64,000 nucleotides of DNA from positions 60,432,877 to 60,496,876 of the forward strand of contig CAMGYJ010000008.1 in NCBI GenBank assembly GCA_946122785.1, written 5' to 3'. Below, piece after piece: positions 23,995 to 35,974 of the stretch. The position numbers and the translations under genes were made by a program. Position 1 is the stretch's first letter, and each line of letters opens with the position of its first letter. The notes beneath the pieces were generated by a model that saw nothing but the letters and a program-made list of their open reading frames with translations, was not told where the DNA came from and made no database searches. This DNA comes from Linum tenue (lineage: Eukaryota; Streptophyta; Magnoliopsida; Malpighiales; Linaceae).

Positions 23995-24680
23995 GTAAAT
24001 ATTTTGTTTAATACACGTATATGTGCTCGTACGTAATTTATCCGTTTAAAACTTCTGTATCTTTATTATTGTCAAGCCGTTTCATCTTTTTCCGTTCAGT
24101 TGATGGATTCCGTACTGAACACGTATAAAACCCGTATAACACGTTTGATATCCGTATTTAATTAAGGAGATCCCTAGTTTGAGAATTGGAGCTTCAAATG
24201 ACAATTAGAGTTCAAATCCATCACCAAGGGTTGAAGGTCAATGTGCAAGAGCAAGAACCCGACCTTCTAGGATGTTTTCTTCTCTTAATTTGTGTATTTC
24301 TCTCTCTCATCAGGAACCCAACACTTCAGTTCTAACACTTGAGTGTTGGAGAATTCTAGTTGTATGTGTTATATTAAATCACTTATTGATTTCCTTGTTT
24401 GATTAACAAAAGATTATATATTGATTTGAGGTATTTCACGAATTGTGTTGGCTATTGGTCTAATCTTCTCAATTATGGCTACTAACCTAAGGTAGAGAAT
24501 ATCCAATTACGTAGATTAGATCACTTTCCTCGGTCTTCACTAGATAACAAGGTGGTCCGCGAAGTAATAATACATTTGCCTCCTTGATTTATATTAAATT
24601 TCACTTTAGTTTTACTATAATGCACCAAATTGTGGCTGCACTTTGTCACGGTTGGGATAGTAGTCACAGTAGAAATTGAG
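23995..24680 (+). mobile_element. Old, diverged Athila-type LTR relic
   Basis: No sharp ends, but the order of weakly similar blocks follows the LTRs of W and V: a cluster of CCGTAT/ACGTAT motifs (24018-24160), a 'ctctctctcatcagg' block, 'ttggagaattctagttgtatgtgtta' (compare 'gggtatgaagaatcctagttccatgtgtta' at 17708), and near 24620 'atgcaccaaattgtggctgcactttgtcacggttggg' against V's end near 56850. I read it as a solo or fragmentary LTR much older than its relatives. The call rests on block order rather than high identity. Confidence 0.5.
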
Positions 24681-25149
24681 TGAAGTAAAACTCTCAAAAT
24701 TTGTTACGTTGCATGCAAGTTTATACATGCCTCAAATGCATCATTATAATTTGGTCAATCACTTCTTAATGATAAATTAATCTAACTTCATGATGTTCAT
24801 TTATCATATTATTTATCATATTGCACGTTACAATATATAAAAATTTATTGTCAATGATAAATTTTGTTCGATTCCTTCAAATTCCATTCAAGATTTTTTT
24901 TTATTGAGATTTTTTTTCATTTTCCCAATCAGGTACATTTGGTTCTTCTAGACCAATATTATAACACCTAGAGATTAAATATGATTACAAAATCATCATC
25001 ATAAGAGCATCTTTATTCTTAGCTCCTTTTAATCTAGAGGACATGCATTTCTTTGGAATCGATAGTTACAACATATCACATATGGGAGCTTAACATATCC
25101 GTCAGGAATATAAATCTTAGGAATGCAATCCAATCGTGCTAGTTACATA

Positions 25150-25460
25150 TTGTCAATTTCTTAGGCGGACAAAATCTTCGTGTCTACCGTTAAAATTTCT
25201 ACTTTCATAGTTATCTTTGATCAATAGAATCTTGGGTGGGTAAAAAATTTCGTTAAAAAACGTCTATTTTCTAAGTTGGCTCTGATCGACAAAATTTTGA
25301 GTGCATAGAAAAATCGTGATAACGATAAAAGCATCCACTTCAGGAGTTGACTTTGATCGGCATAAGACTGAGCACATAGAACAATCATGGTAATGGTAAA
25401 AACTCCTACTTCCAAAGTAGGCTCAAATCGGTATGATCATGAGTACATAGAAAATTTGTG
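25150..25460. repeat. Degenerate tandem repeat, about 71-bp unit, four copies
   Basis: Units centred on 'tgatcg(a/g)caaaatt...gagtgcatagaaaa' recur near 25215, 25281, 25352 and 25424, with spacing about 65, 71 and 71 bases. Each unit also holds a 'ggtaatggtaaaaactcctacttc'-like segment. Divergence between units is high. No coding meaning is apparent. Confidence 0.6.
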
Positions 25461-26155
25461 TTGATAACATGTTATAAATAATTATCACGAAAATAAGAAT
25501 AAGCAATACCATTGAAATACGAAGTAGAAGAGAATTAGTAACGCTGCTTTTATTCGATATCTTGAACACAAATAATAACATGGGTACTAGAGATAGAATG
25601 GCAAATAGGGAAAAGAATGCTTGTTGCCTGTTGGGATAGTTTCTCCTTGTCTTCTTAGTCTCATTTTATAGGGAGAAAGTTAGTTGGCTGAAGGCTTGTA
25701 CAACTCATACCAATGTATTTCCACCAATTCCATAAAAGCACTAGCGATTGATAATCGACATCAACATGACATTAATTCAAAATAGAACATGACTTGTGTT
25801 ATAAGGCTTATATGGGACATCTAAGGGAGGATTGCTCTGAGTTGCTTGAATAATAAAATATAGACTCAAGTATGTTTGATTGATTAATTAATGTTTTGAG
25901 GGGGAAATCTATTTATATATCTATTTTAAAAAAATATATATATATAATAAGCATTTTCTTCAGTTATATTTTATCACTTCAAATTGACTTCCTATGCTTT
26001 CACGTCAGCATCCTTCACACAAATATTATTTTTTGTTAACTCTTTTTTTTTTCATTTATTATTTTTTCTTTCCTAGATCTTACCGTCCAAATTCAAAGAC
26101 TAGTTTACTTTTTATTACAATTTTCAAAGGAATTAATGTTTTATTTTTAGTTTCT

Positions 26156-26265
26156 CAGTAATCCAATTAGAATGTGCCGCCTAGCACATTCTTTCTCTTA
26201 TTTTTTAATTCAGTAATTCAATTAGTATGTGCCGCCTAGCACATTCTTTCTCTTATTTTTTAATT
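26156..26265. repeat. Two tandem 55-bp units, each with a small hairpin
   Basis: 26156-26210 and 26211-26265 are nearly identical. Each contains AATGTGC or TATGTGC, a six-base loop CGCCTA, and GCACATT, which can fold into a 6-7-bp stem. The near identity points to a recent duplication. Confidence 0.8.
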
Positions 26266-26829
26266 CCTCTACTATTTTAATTGATATTTTTTTATTTCGT
26301 TTGAACTACAAATTCATATATGTGTGCTTCAAAAAATCAGATTTTGTGTGAGCTACATAATGATATTCATTTTAATATATGCTGGAAAAAAGGATTCAAA
26401 AAATATGATCATCATCAAATTCGACAGTGTAGTCACTTAATCAATATCATTAAATTATATCCCATCAAATGACTCATGCACTACCATAATTTACAAGACA
26501 CATTTCTTATTCTACTAAGTTACTGACAATAACAACATTTAGTTTTGTAGAATCATAATACACAAAAATTTCATGTGTGTTTAAGACAAACTAAATTATC
26601 TTCAAAAGATCGCTTTGACCGGGTTCAAAGCTAGTGAAGGATACAATTTGGATCCCTCACATACCTTCCGCTAATATTGTGCTTCTTACTTCCAACACAT
26701 TTTACATTTACTTCGGAAATGCCTCTTTTTACCTCTGTAGTACGACCATAGGAGGTAAAGAAGGCTTGTTCAAGACAGCTTAATTTGCTATGCCAGTGCA
26801 CCAACGGGAGTAATCTGCACAACTTGGAA

Positions 26830-29800
26830 TTAGGCCACTGCGTCGGCTTGTCTTCTGGTTAATTGAGCATACAATCCATCTTTAAGCAGCAATTCCTTGT
26901 GTCTCCCCATCTGAAACAAGTAGGTGGGGATTCACTGTCAGGTTTATGAACGAAGAGCATAGCGTATGGTAACTAAGATACACAAGTAACGAACCTCGAT
27001 AACTTGACCATTACCCATAACGACAATGCGATCAGCAGCTTGTATGGTTGAGAGCCTGGCACCAAAGGAATCAAACTGAGTATTTATGATGTCTCGACAC
27101 AAGGGTATATATACAGATAATAGATCGATTACCTATGAGCGATCACTATGACAGTTCTCCTTGACATTGAGTCACTTCTAAGGGAACGAATGACTCCCTA
27201 CACATGGTGGTCAAAAACAGAAAATTAAGTTCGTGTTTCCAAATTTCTACATCTAGTTCACCATTGGCATGCTTGGGTACTAGAGAGACTTGTACCTTAA
27301 CATTGTGCTCACTCTCGGCATCCAGTGCACTTGTGGCTTCATCAAGGATCAAAATCGTAGGGTCCCTGAGAATAGCCCGAGCGATAGCAATTCTTTGCTT
27401 CTGACCTCCGCTGAGCAAATCATCATCAACAATGGTTTTGTAGCCATTAGGTAATGAAGAGATGAAGTCATGAGCATATGCCTCCTTAGCAGCATGCTCG
27501 ATTTCCTCCTGGGTTGCATCTCCTGGACATCCGTAACTTATGTTTGAACTCAGATCCATGCGGAAGAGTTTGGGTTCCTGCTTCAATAGAACTGGTGTAA
27601 GCAGAAGCTAATTCCCGAGACTCCAAAAATGTGTGTTACGTTTAGGATGAAGAACTAACCTGGCCAACATACCCAATTCTTTCCCTAAACCATCTGATGT
27701 CCAGTTCTTGAAGGGGAATGCCATCAATCAAAATCTGTAGTTATTGACAAATATGAAGGACAGATGAAACTGATGCGTGATTTCAGAAGACGGAAGAGAT
27801 AAGTTTTACAGCCATAAAATTTTCATCCCTGACAGACTATGAATGGCAGTAACAGGGATATCTGAACCTCACTTCAAAACAGCGATTGACGTTTATCTAA
27901 GAGAATAGTAATGGTTTTGAGTAACATAACTTAGCATTTTCTTTCTCATAAAGCCATCACTTCGGATATTACAGTGATTTCTTAAGGGATACGATAAATG
28001 CCAGATACAAATCTTCAGCCAACTACCTTGAACAAACTTCTACAGCAGCATGGACTAAGAATCTTGACGTCTTATGGATGAGAAATTCAAAAAATAGTAA
28101 GAGATTTTACCTGACCAGTTGTTGGCTCATACAGGCGGAGTAACAAATTCACCAGAGTGCTTTTCCCACTACCACTAAGACCAACCTATGGGAAGTCAAA
28201 ACACATTATTTTGGTTACATGTAGGAGGAATGAACAACATGGAAGTAAGGGTAAACTTACTATTGCAATCACTTCCCCAGGATGTACGGTAAGGTTTACA
28301 TGTTGCAGTACCTGCACCTATTAAAGTATCGAAACGTTAATTTATTTCATTTTGCAAACGATAAAACTAAAGCAACCAGAGTAAATTTGAGATCTGAATG
28401 CTAAACAGAAGATAAAGCCGAGAAAAAATAAGTGAATATATAAAAGTGAAACAGAAGCAGAGTGCAATTTGGAGATGAAGGCAGCATCCATACTGACTCT
28501 CTAGAAGGATAATGGAAAGATATGTTTTCGAATTCTATGCTTCCCTTCAGCTTTTGTAGCTGTGATCCTGCAATAGCAACAAGCAGCTTTTAAAAGGTCA
28601 GAAATACAACTAGTTTGCTTCAACATTTGCATTCAACAACGTTTCAGAAATTATCTCATCAAGCCATTATTTTCTATCATACAATCATGAATCCTGGCAA
28701 GATATAGTAATTGATCGATACAACAACCTAATGTAGTCACTTTGGACAAGCTCATGCAGTCTTTCCTGTTTGGTTCTTATGATCACTTGTAAGGCATTTT
28801 CATGATTACTTGCAAAGACAATCTTTAACACTTCCGCAAAAAGCCCAAAATAGCAATGCATGGCGGGAATCAAAAAAGTTCTTGAAAGCTAATTAGCTAG
28901 ATATAGTGCCTCTAAGATCAAAATAAAATATTTTTAAAGAAAGTCAGATTAAAGCTGATACTGATAAGGTTCACATTTAGGAAGTATTCAATCATCAAAT
29001 AATTCATGCATGAAAATAGCATGCCTTTTGTCGCGAACTGGTCACTTGGCAAGAGATCCATCATTTTGAAGACCTTTTCACTAGCGCCAACAGATTGCAT
29101 GAGAGATGATAAATTGTCTCCCACCCACCAAGTAGAAAATATTAGCCATTCGCTGTATAATATGAACTTCGTGAGTTGCTCCGCTGTAATTTGACCAGCA
29201 AGAATAGACATGCCTCCTAATAACACAGCAATGACCTAGAAACCAAAATATGTTGCTCAACATACGGTAACTGATCCCCCAGCAAGAGACTACCGAATGA
29301 GAGTTCACACAATTTAGAAATGTGCAACTTGGTACACTGCAATATAAGACATGACGGACCCGAGTAGAGTGATAAAGTGTGTTGAAGCTCAAGTTCCAAA
29401 ATCCATATGCAGCACTCTGTTTGAGACTGATATCAGCCAATTTGTCCAGCCAAAAATTGTACCTATGAAATTCAAGGAAATTTGTCCGAGTGAGAGCGGA
29501 TCAGTACTGTAGGTGCAACTTCAACTCCCCTAAAAAGTCTACCACCACAGATCATTCTTCCTTATGGATGCCACAACTAAAGCACTAGAAATCCGAATAA
29601 AGATGATAAAAAATTGACTATGACTGACCTTTCACGTTCTAATATTTCAGTTCCATAAACACGAACTGTCCTGATCAAAGAAAATGTCTCTTGAGCCACC
29701 TGCACAAGGTTAAGACAATGCCATTCACGACCTCAAGCATATCAGTTAGGTTCTTAACTTAAACTTAAGGAATACCATCATACGTCATTGGCAGAAGCTG

Positions 29801-31546
29801 TGAAATCTTGGGTTAGTCTTGCTGCCTTCTTCTGATACCTAATACCAACAAAAATACCCCAAGGTAGCATTGGAATCACTACAGAAGAAACATCTATTCA
29901 TGCCACACTTCAACACACAGTTATTGGTTGCTGAGTTTCCTTGGAGCAAAATTATACTGTTAATTAATAAAAACCTTTGCTAAAAGTCATTGTCAAGAAT
30001 CAAGATATTTCTGCCAGTAGTTCAAACCAGTCTCCTCGAAGTTCAGTCAGCTATAACACACGCCACTATACTATACCAAGCACATTCTCAACCTCGTACA
30101 TCATCTCAAAACAAGGCTCTATTTCATTAAGCTAGGCTTCATATAAAGAAAAAAAAGATAACCACGACAAGCTTACTTCAAGAAAGAAATAAAAAGATCT
30201 TACATGCCATAGACTGTCATTACAGCTGCTAAAACTGAGCATATGAATACTGTAAACAGACCAAGCGGCCTAGACAGGATCAGCAAGTAGGTCAATGCAC
30301 CCGTACCCTAGAGCAGAGCAACAAACTGTGAATAGGTTTCTTTAAGTTGACACTAACTGACAGCTGGAAAACATTAGTAGAGAACATAAACCTGCACAAC
30401 ATTTCGCAAGATTAGGTTAAGATCATTCCCAATAACCCGAGACACTTGTTGGCAATCTGATCCAAGCCTGCTCGTCAGATCACCAACTGTTTCATTGTCG
30501 AAAAATGAAATATCCTGCAAAAGATGTAGCAATAAACTGCTGCAATATATCATCAAGTAACGTGAGCAACCCCGAAGAAGAAGCGTTAACAACTATACCT
30601 GAAGAAGAACTGAAGAGTAAAGAGTTTCTCTCATCCGCTTCACCTGCAAATACGGCAAGGAACCCAACCAAACACCAATGTCGGTTTCAAATATTCAAAG
30701 GGATTGGCATTTGGCAATTGGCAGCACTACTGAACAAGTTCAGAAATTGAAGCTAAGAGAAACAACTCACAAGGATCATATTCGCAATGCCAAAGCAGCA
30801 ACCTCTTAACCCGCTGAGCTTACCAAAAAACAAGCAGTAAAAAGGAATTCAGCATTCTCTGCCACACACCAGTTAGAATGTAATAATACTGTTATCAGTT
30901 CAGAGAAAATAGAGGGACTAGTTGAACCCGTACAACGCCTTGACCTGCATATCCCGGAAGTAGCGCACAGCAGAACCAGCAGCCGGACGTTCCTGTGGAA
31001 GGTCGTAACGTCGGCGCTCTGTGCCGTGAAAATCGACGCCGTCAAGTAATGTGGTATGGATATTTCTGATACCGCAGCCAGAATTAGGGCGGAGAACGCG
31101 GCGAAGATGACCCAACGATCCTGAGCCACCAGCTGCCACATCCGCCCTAGCGCCTTCCACACGGTCACCGGCTCCGCCACGAGTTTCACGTCGACGTCAT
31201 CGGATAAGCTCCACCAGTTCCCCCCGGGTAAAATTGACGGCAGGAACTCGATGAAATTCCGAATCCGTTGGTGCATCTCATCCTCATTTCCATCCTCCTC
31301 TCCTAGTGCTCCGTCAACATCAATCCTCCCAGCTCCGTTCTCCGTCGAATAGCCGTTGACGGAAGCGCATCTCAAAGGAGCAAAGCGAGCAGTAGCAAAT
31401 CGATTCTTCAAAGACAAGTTAGAAAGTTCGAACTTCGTCTCTCTAGCTAAAAGGACGTTCCGACGGTCAAAGACGCCGCTGACCGGGAAGCGGTGGCGGG
31501 AAGGGAGGAGACGTGGCGCTCTGCCGCAAAGCTGAAGAAGCGCCAT
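26830..31546 (-). CDS. ABCB26: Half-size ABC transporter, plastid type (ABCB26/TAP1-like), 17 exons
   Basis: Reading GT-AG borders by eye gives 17 in-phase exons: 31546-30945, 30813-30771, 30643-30599, 30514-30392, 30307-30204, 29838-29784, 29699-29629, 29462-29360, 29235-29025, 28567-28494, 28317-28261, 28185-28111, 27734-27660, 27577-27296, 27197-27133, 27055-26995 and 26910-26830. Total is 2127 nt, 708 residues, close to the roughly 700 of Arabidopsis ABCB26. The N-terminus is Ser/Arg-rich with few acids, like a plastid transit peptide. The membrane domain starts near residue 145. ATPase motifs are Walker [10 protein letters not shown] (about 498-506), Q-loop VGQ (546), signature LSGGQ (601-605), Walker B ILILDE (E626) and H-loop His661. 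One membrane domain plus one ATPase domain makes a half transporter that must dimerise; location in plastid membrane and substrate are inferred from the family. Intron 9 needs a GC donor (29024-29023). The start at 31546 was chosen because upstream residues from 31657 look like untranslated leader. No stop or frameshift was seen. Confidence 0.9.
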
Positions 31547-31619
31547 GGAAAAGCAGACGAATTGAATTTCCGCGCAAGGCCAGCTAAATGTTAGCTGAGT
31601 GGACCGGTCGCACGAGAGA

Positions 31620-31629
31620 GATATATAAA
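31620..31629 (-). promoter_or_regulatory. TATA-like box of the ABC transporter gene
   Basis: On the minus strand TTTATATATC lies about 75-85 bases upstream of the chosen start codon at 31546, a usual distance for a short plant 5' leader. GC-rich sequence lies just beyond it (31650-31675). Confidence 0.5.
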
Positions 31630-31657
31630 TTGCAACACCAGAACGGGGCCCACACAC

Positions 31658-31924
31658 GGCGCGCGCCTCAATCGCGAAGGATGAGCATGTGGCTGTGGTT
31701 GTTGGTTAGCTAACCAGTTCGTGAAGCCGAAGTGAGAACGAAATAGCGTTTAGTTTTTAAAGATCTGATATTAAGAGCATGATGAAAGCGTTATTATTAT
31801 ATTAATGTAATTTATTTTTAAATTATAGAAATATATGTATTATTACTAAGTAAAGCAACAAAAGCATATTTATATCAATTATTTAAATTATTCATTCAAT
31901 TTACACAATTCAATGTTTTCATGA
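31658..31924. other. Upstream region of the ABC transporter gene
   Basis: Short intergenic stretch, GC-rich near 31650-31730 and AT-rich after, up to the truncated LINE. It would hold the transporter's proximal promoter. The LINE lies within about 300 bp of the likely transcription start. Confidence 0.5.
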
Positions 31925-34900
31925 GGAGATGTGTGCAATAAGCCTGAGATATGTGCAAAGTGTTGTAGATTTGGCCACAACTGTGAACAGGAGAACGAGA
32001 AAGCCTAGGAGGAGGTACTAGTTCAGGAGGTACCAGCAGATGATGTGGAAGCTCAGACCCCTATAGTGCGGACGCAGTTGTTAGGATTCAGGCAGAAGCA
32101 GTAAATGGGGAGCCAGAAAGTGTTGTTATTGGGGTTAAGGAGTCTGAAGTTGGATCTAGAGTAGTACTATCTGAGGAATCTGTTTCTGGGTTGCAGAGAG
32201 CTATGGAGAATCTGACTTCTTCATTGACTGTAGGGACTCCTTGGAAGAGCAGTGTGCTTCCTTCTGACAATGAGTTCCAGCAAGCAGTTACAACAGGTAG
32301 TCTCTCCTCCAATGACAATTCCTTTGAAGTTCTTTCATCTCTAGCACAGTTTGAAGTGGGAGAGATTGCAGTATCACCGCTTAAGGATCTTGCCCAATTT
32401 CCTGAATTGGGGAAAGAAGGCCAGAACAAGAAGAAAGGTAAACCAGGTCGGCCTCCGAAAAGGGCAAAAAATACAGTAAAGTCATGAATGTTCTAGTGTG
32501 GAATCAGAGGGGTTTTAATAGCCCTGATAAACAGGAGAATATAGTTGAATTGGTTCGTAGGTGTAAGGTGGAGATGGTGGCGATTCTGGAGACTATAGTT
32601 AGTTCAAATAAGGTGGAGAAAATAATTTGTGAGAAATTCCCAGGTTGGGAGTATAAAGATACTTACTCAGCTGCAGGAGTAGGCAGAATATGAGTAGTAT
32701 GGAGGAAGGAGACACAGTTTAGGGTGTTAGAAAGCAATGGTTTCTACGTCTATGGGTTACTGTCTGGTAGAAGGCCTACTCATTTTACATTTGCCTATGG
32801 ATCGAACGAGGTTGTGGAAAGACAGCAAGTGTACCTAGAGCTTAAAAAGAAGATTGATGCAGTCATTCCTTGGATGGTGGCAGGGGATTTTAATACAATT
32901 GTAGATGGTACTGAATCTTCTAACTCAGGTGGATTGGGTGAAAGTTCCCAACAATTCAAAACATGGATAGATGATATGAAGTTGATAGATCACAAGGTAA
33001 TGGGCCCATGGTTTACCTGATCAAACAAACAGTCAGCCAATCCAATAGCTAAAAGATTCGATCGTGTACTAGTCTAAGAAGGTTGGGTGGAGGCATTTCC
33101 TAGAAGCTCAGTCAAGATTCTGCTTCTCGGTCTATCAGATCATTGCTCATTAACTTGGATTCACAGATCCAAACTCTGCATCGTCAATTTAAGTACTTTC
33201 ATTTTTGGAAACTACATTCTGAATATGACAATCTAGTGAAAGAGGGTTGGCTTTGCCCTGTAACTAGCTCGGCTATGGCTAGAATGTATCAGCGCTTACG
33301 GAATATTAAAGCTTGGTTGAAAAGACTAAATAGGGAGTGTTACTCAGAAATACATGAAAAGGTGAAACAGGAAAATGTTGAACTTGCAAAAGCTCAATTA
33401 GAAGTGATGGAGCGTCGTGCCTCGTCGGTCTTTCAAGCTGAACAGATGTGTATGGTCTAGCTTCTGGAGCTTCAGCGTGCTGAGGAGTCCTTCCTAAAAC
33501 AAAAGTCAAGACAATAATGGCTAAATGGTGGGGATTCCAATTCTAGGTTCTTTCATAGTGTTGTCAAAACAAGACAGTCCAAGAATACAATCAAGCAGTT
33601 GGTCACTGATTCAAGAGAGGTTTTGGAAGATATAGAGGAGATTGGTAGAGAGGCGGTGTAGTTCTATAAGAATCTTTTGGGGACTCAGAACATGCAGTTG
33701 AAAAGAGTTACAGTGGACACCTTAAGGCAACTACTGAAACTGCACTTGGGGGATGTCAGTGGGGACATGTGTTCTTTGGTTACAGCAGGAGAAATTAAGA
33801 AGGTGGCGATGAGCATGAAAAAGGGAAAGGCCCCAGGACCTGATGGATATCCAGTAGAATTCTTTCAAGAACACTAGGATCTGATAGGGGCATAATTCAT
33901 CAAAGCTATTCAAGACTTCTTTGCAACTGCACCATGAGAAGGGAAGTTAACTGCACCATTCTTGCCCTCATCCCTAAGTTACAAAATGCCAACTCAATGA
34001 AGAATTTCAGACCGATTTCCTGCTACAATTTTGTTTACAAATGCATATCTAAGATCCTAGCTAACAGACTTAAGCTAGTTTTGCCTGAGATAATAAGTCC
34101 TAATCAATCCGCTTTCATTAGAGGGCGTTTGATAACTGATAATATTGTGCTTGCGAACAAAATGGTGAAATGGTATAAAAGAAAGAACATCTCTCCCAGT
34201 TGTGCTCTCAAGATAGATATAATGAAAGTTTTTGATAGTGTTGACTGGGATTATCTGAGTTGTATTATGCTTGCTATGAGGATCCCAGGAAAGTTTGTTA
34301 ATTGGGTGCAAGGTTGTCTCGAATCTACTAGTTTTACCGTGTGTATTAATGGAGGGCTTACAGGGTAGTTTCAAGCAAAGAAAGGGTTGAGGCAGGGGTG
34401 CCCTTTATCCCCATACTGGTTTGACATTAGCATGGAAGTGCTAAGTTGTATGCTAAATAGGGCAGTAGATCGAAAAATCCTACCTTACCACCCTCAGTGC
34501 AGTCGTATCAGTCTCACACACTTGTGTTTCGCTGACGACCTACCGATTTTCACAAAGGGGTCAACAGAGGGAGTAACAGTTGTAGTTGAAATTCCTCAGA
34601 AGTTATATCTAGTATCAGGATTAAAGTGTAATCAGAGCAAAAGAGAAATCTTTAGTGCAGGGGTATCAGAGGGGTTGAAGGAAGAGTTAGTGAGGAATTT
34701 GGGGTTCAAGGAAGGACATCTTCTGTGAAATACTTGGGCCTGCCATTAAATACTGGCAAGCTTTCGTCAGAGGATTGGAAAGTGTTGATTGAAAAAATTG
34801 CAAGAAGGATACTTGGATGGCAGCCAAAACTATTAACCTACGCGGGGAAGCTAGAGCTGGTCGTATCAGTCTTGGCCAGTATGACCCAGTACTGGATGAA

Positions 34901-35974
34901 TGTCATATTACTACCTAAGAAAGTTATAACAGAAATTGAAAAGCTTTGTTTCTAGTTCCTTTGGACTGATTTTGAGAAGAAGAAGAAGAGGGCAAAAGTA
35001 CAATGGAAGATAGTTGCTTTGCCTCGTGCAGAAGGGGGTATGGGGTTTATAGACTTGTATTCCTGGAACAAAGCCTATTTGGCCAAACATCTTTGGGGAC
35101 TGCTTTCTGATCAGGAAACGCTATGGATTGTATGGGTAAAGGAGTACAGGCTCCGTAATCTGAGCATCGGGGAAGTTAAAACAAAACGGTCATGGGTATG
35201 GAATAAGATCCTCAAGTTGCGTGACAGCTTTGAGGGGAAACTATATAAAACGAATAGAGGAGTGGAATGGTAGGGAGAACCGATGACAAGGTTTCAGACC
35301 AGCAAAATATGACAGAGTATTATACCTCGAGGAACTCCTGTGGCATGGTCCAAACCGGGTTGGAAAGGAGGCATTCCAAAGGACTCGGTCATTGCTCGCT
35401 TGATTTTACTGGGGAAGATTAATACTCTGGATAAGATAATCAGTTGGAATCCAGAGGTTTGCAACACTTGCCCGCTGTGTCAACAGCTGCCTAAGACAAG
35501 AGATAATATTTTCTTTCAATGTGTGTATGTACAGGAAGTGTGGAGGTCTTCTTTTCCAACAACTTGTCATGTTCCTCTACCTGCTACCTTGCAATATGCT
35601 GTTGATTTTGCGATTCAGAAGCTACATAAGTGTTTAGTTGATAGAGTCTTATTGTGTCTAGTGCTGAGCGAACTATGGCGAGAGAGATGTCGCAGGTTGT
35701 ATGGGGGTAATCAGCTGGCAGCTGCAGGTTTGGTTACTAAGTTGCAGGGAGTTACGAGAGCGAAGGCTGTTGGTGATCCAAAATTCGCTGAATCCCTGGA
35801 TGTCCAGCAATTGCGATAACAAGGAGGATCTAAGGGCGGTAGAAGGTAGCTGTAGGATCTGTCTCTTGTACTTTGGTTTTGTTTAAAGATTGTATAGATA
35901 AAATATTGTGCTTAGAGTTGCTGATTGTATAGATTGTATTGATGAAATAAACTCACCCATTCATAAAAAAAAAT
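31925..35974 (+). pseudogene. LINE A2: truncated ORF1, endonuclease, RT, zf-RVT, poly-A
   Basis: A 5'-truncated L1-type element beginning inside ORF1 at a CCHC zinc knuckle (CAKCCRFGHNC, near 31953). ORF1 tail to 32487. The endonuclease starts at 32484 ('MNVLVWNQRGFNS', 'MVAILETIV', 'MVAGDFNTIVDGTE' near 32875). RT follows from about 33677: 'MKKGKAPGPDGYPVEFFQEH', 'FRPISCYNFVYKCISKILAN' (33999), 'SAFIRGRLITDN', 'KIDIMKVFDSVDW' (34210), 'KGLRQGCPLSPYWFD' (34384) and the FADDL catalytic box near 34528. Then the thumb and a zf-RVT region with 'CNTCPLCQ' and 'CVYVQEVW' (35460-35540). The A-run is at 35966-35974. About ten in-frame stops or shifts make it inactive, but it is the best preserved LINE here. 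Confidence 0.9.

Larger units (their letters stand above)
24681..26829. other. Intergenic DNA downstream of the ABC transporter gene
   Basis: AT-rich, no gene seen. It holds two tandem repeats listed separately. The 3' untranslated end of the transporter gene must fall in the last few hundred bases, but I could not place a polyadenylation site with confidence. Confidence 0.5.

Noticed and set aside
31547..31657. Upstream in-frame Met at 31657 as start of the ABC transporter
   Set aside because: The extra 37 residues overlap the TATA-like box and do not look like a transit peptide; the Met at 31546 gives a typical plastid-targeting N-terminus and family length.
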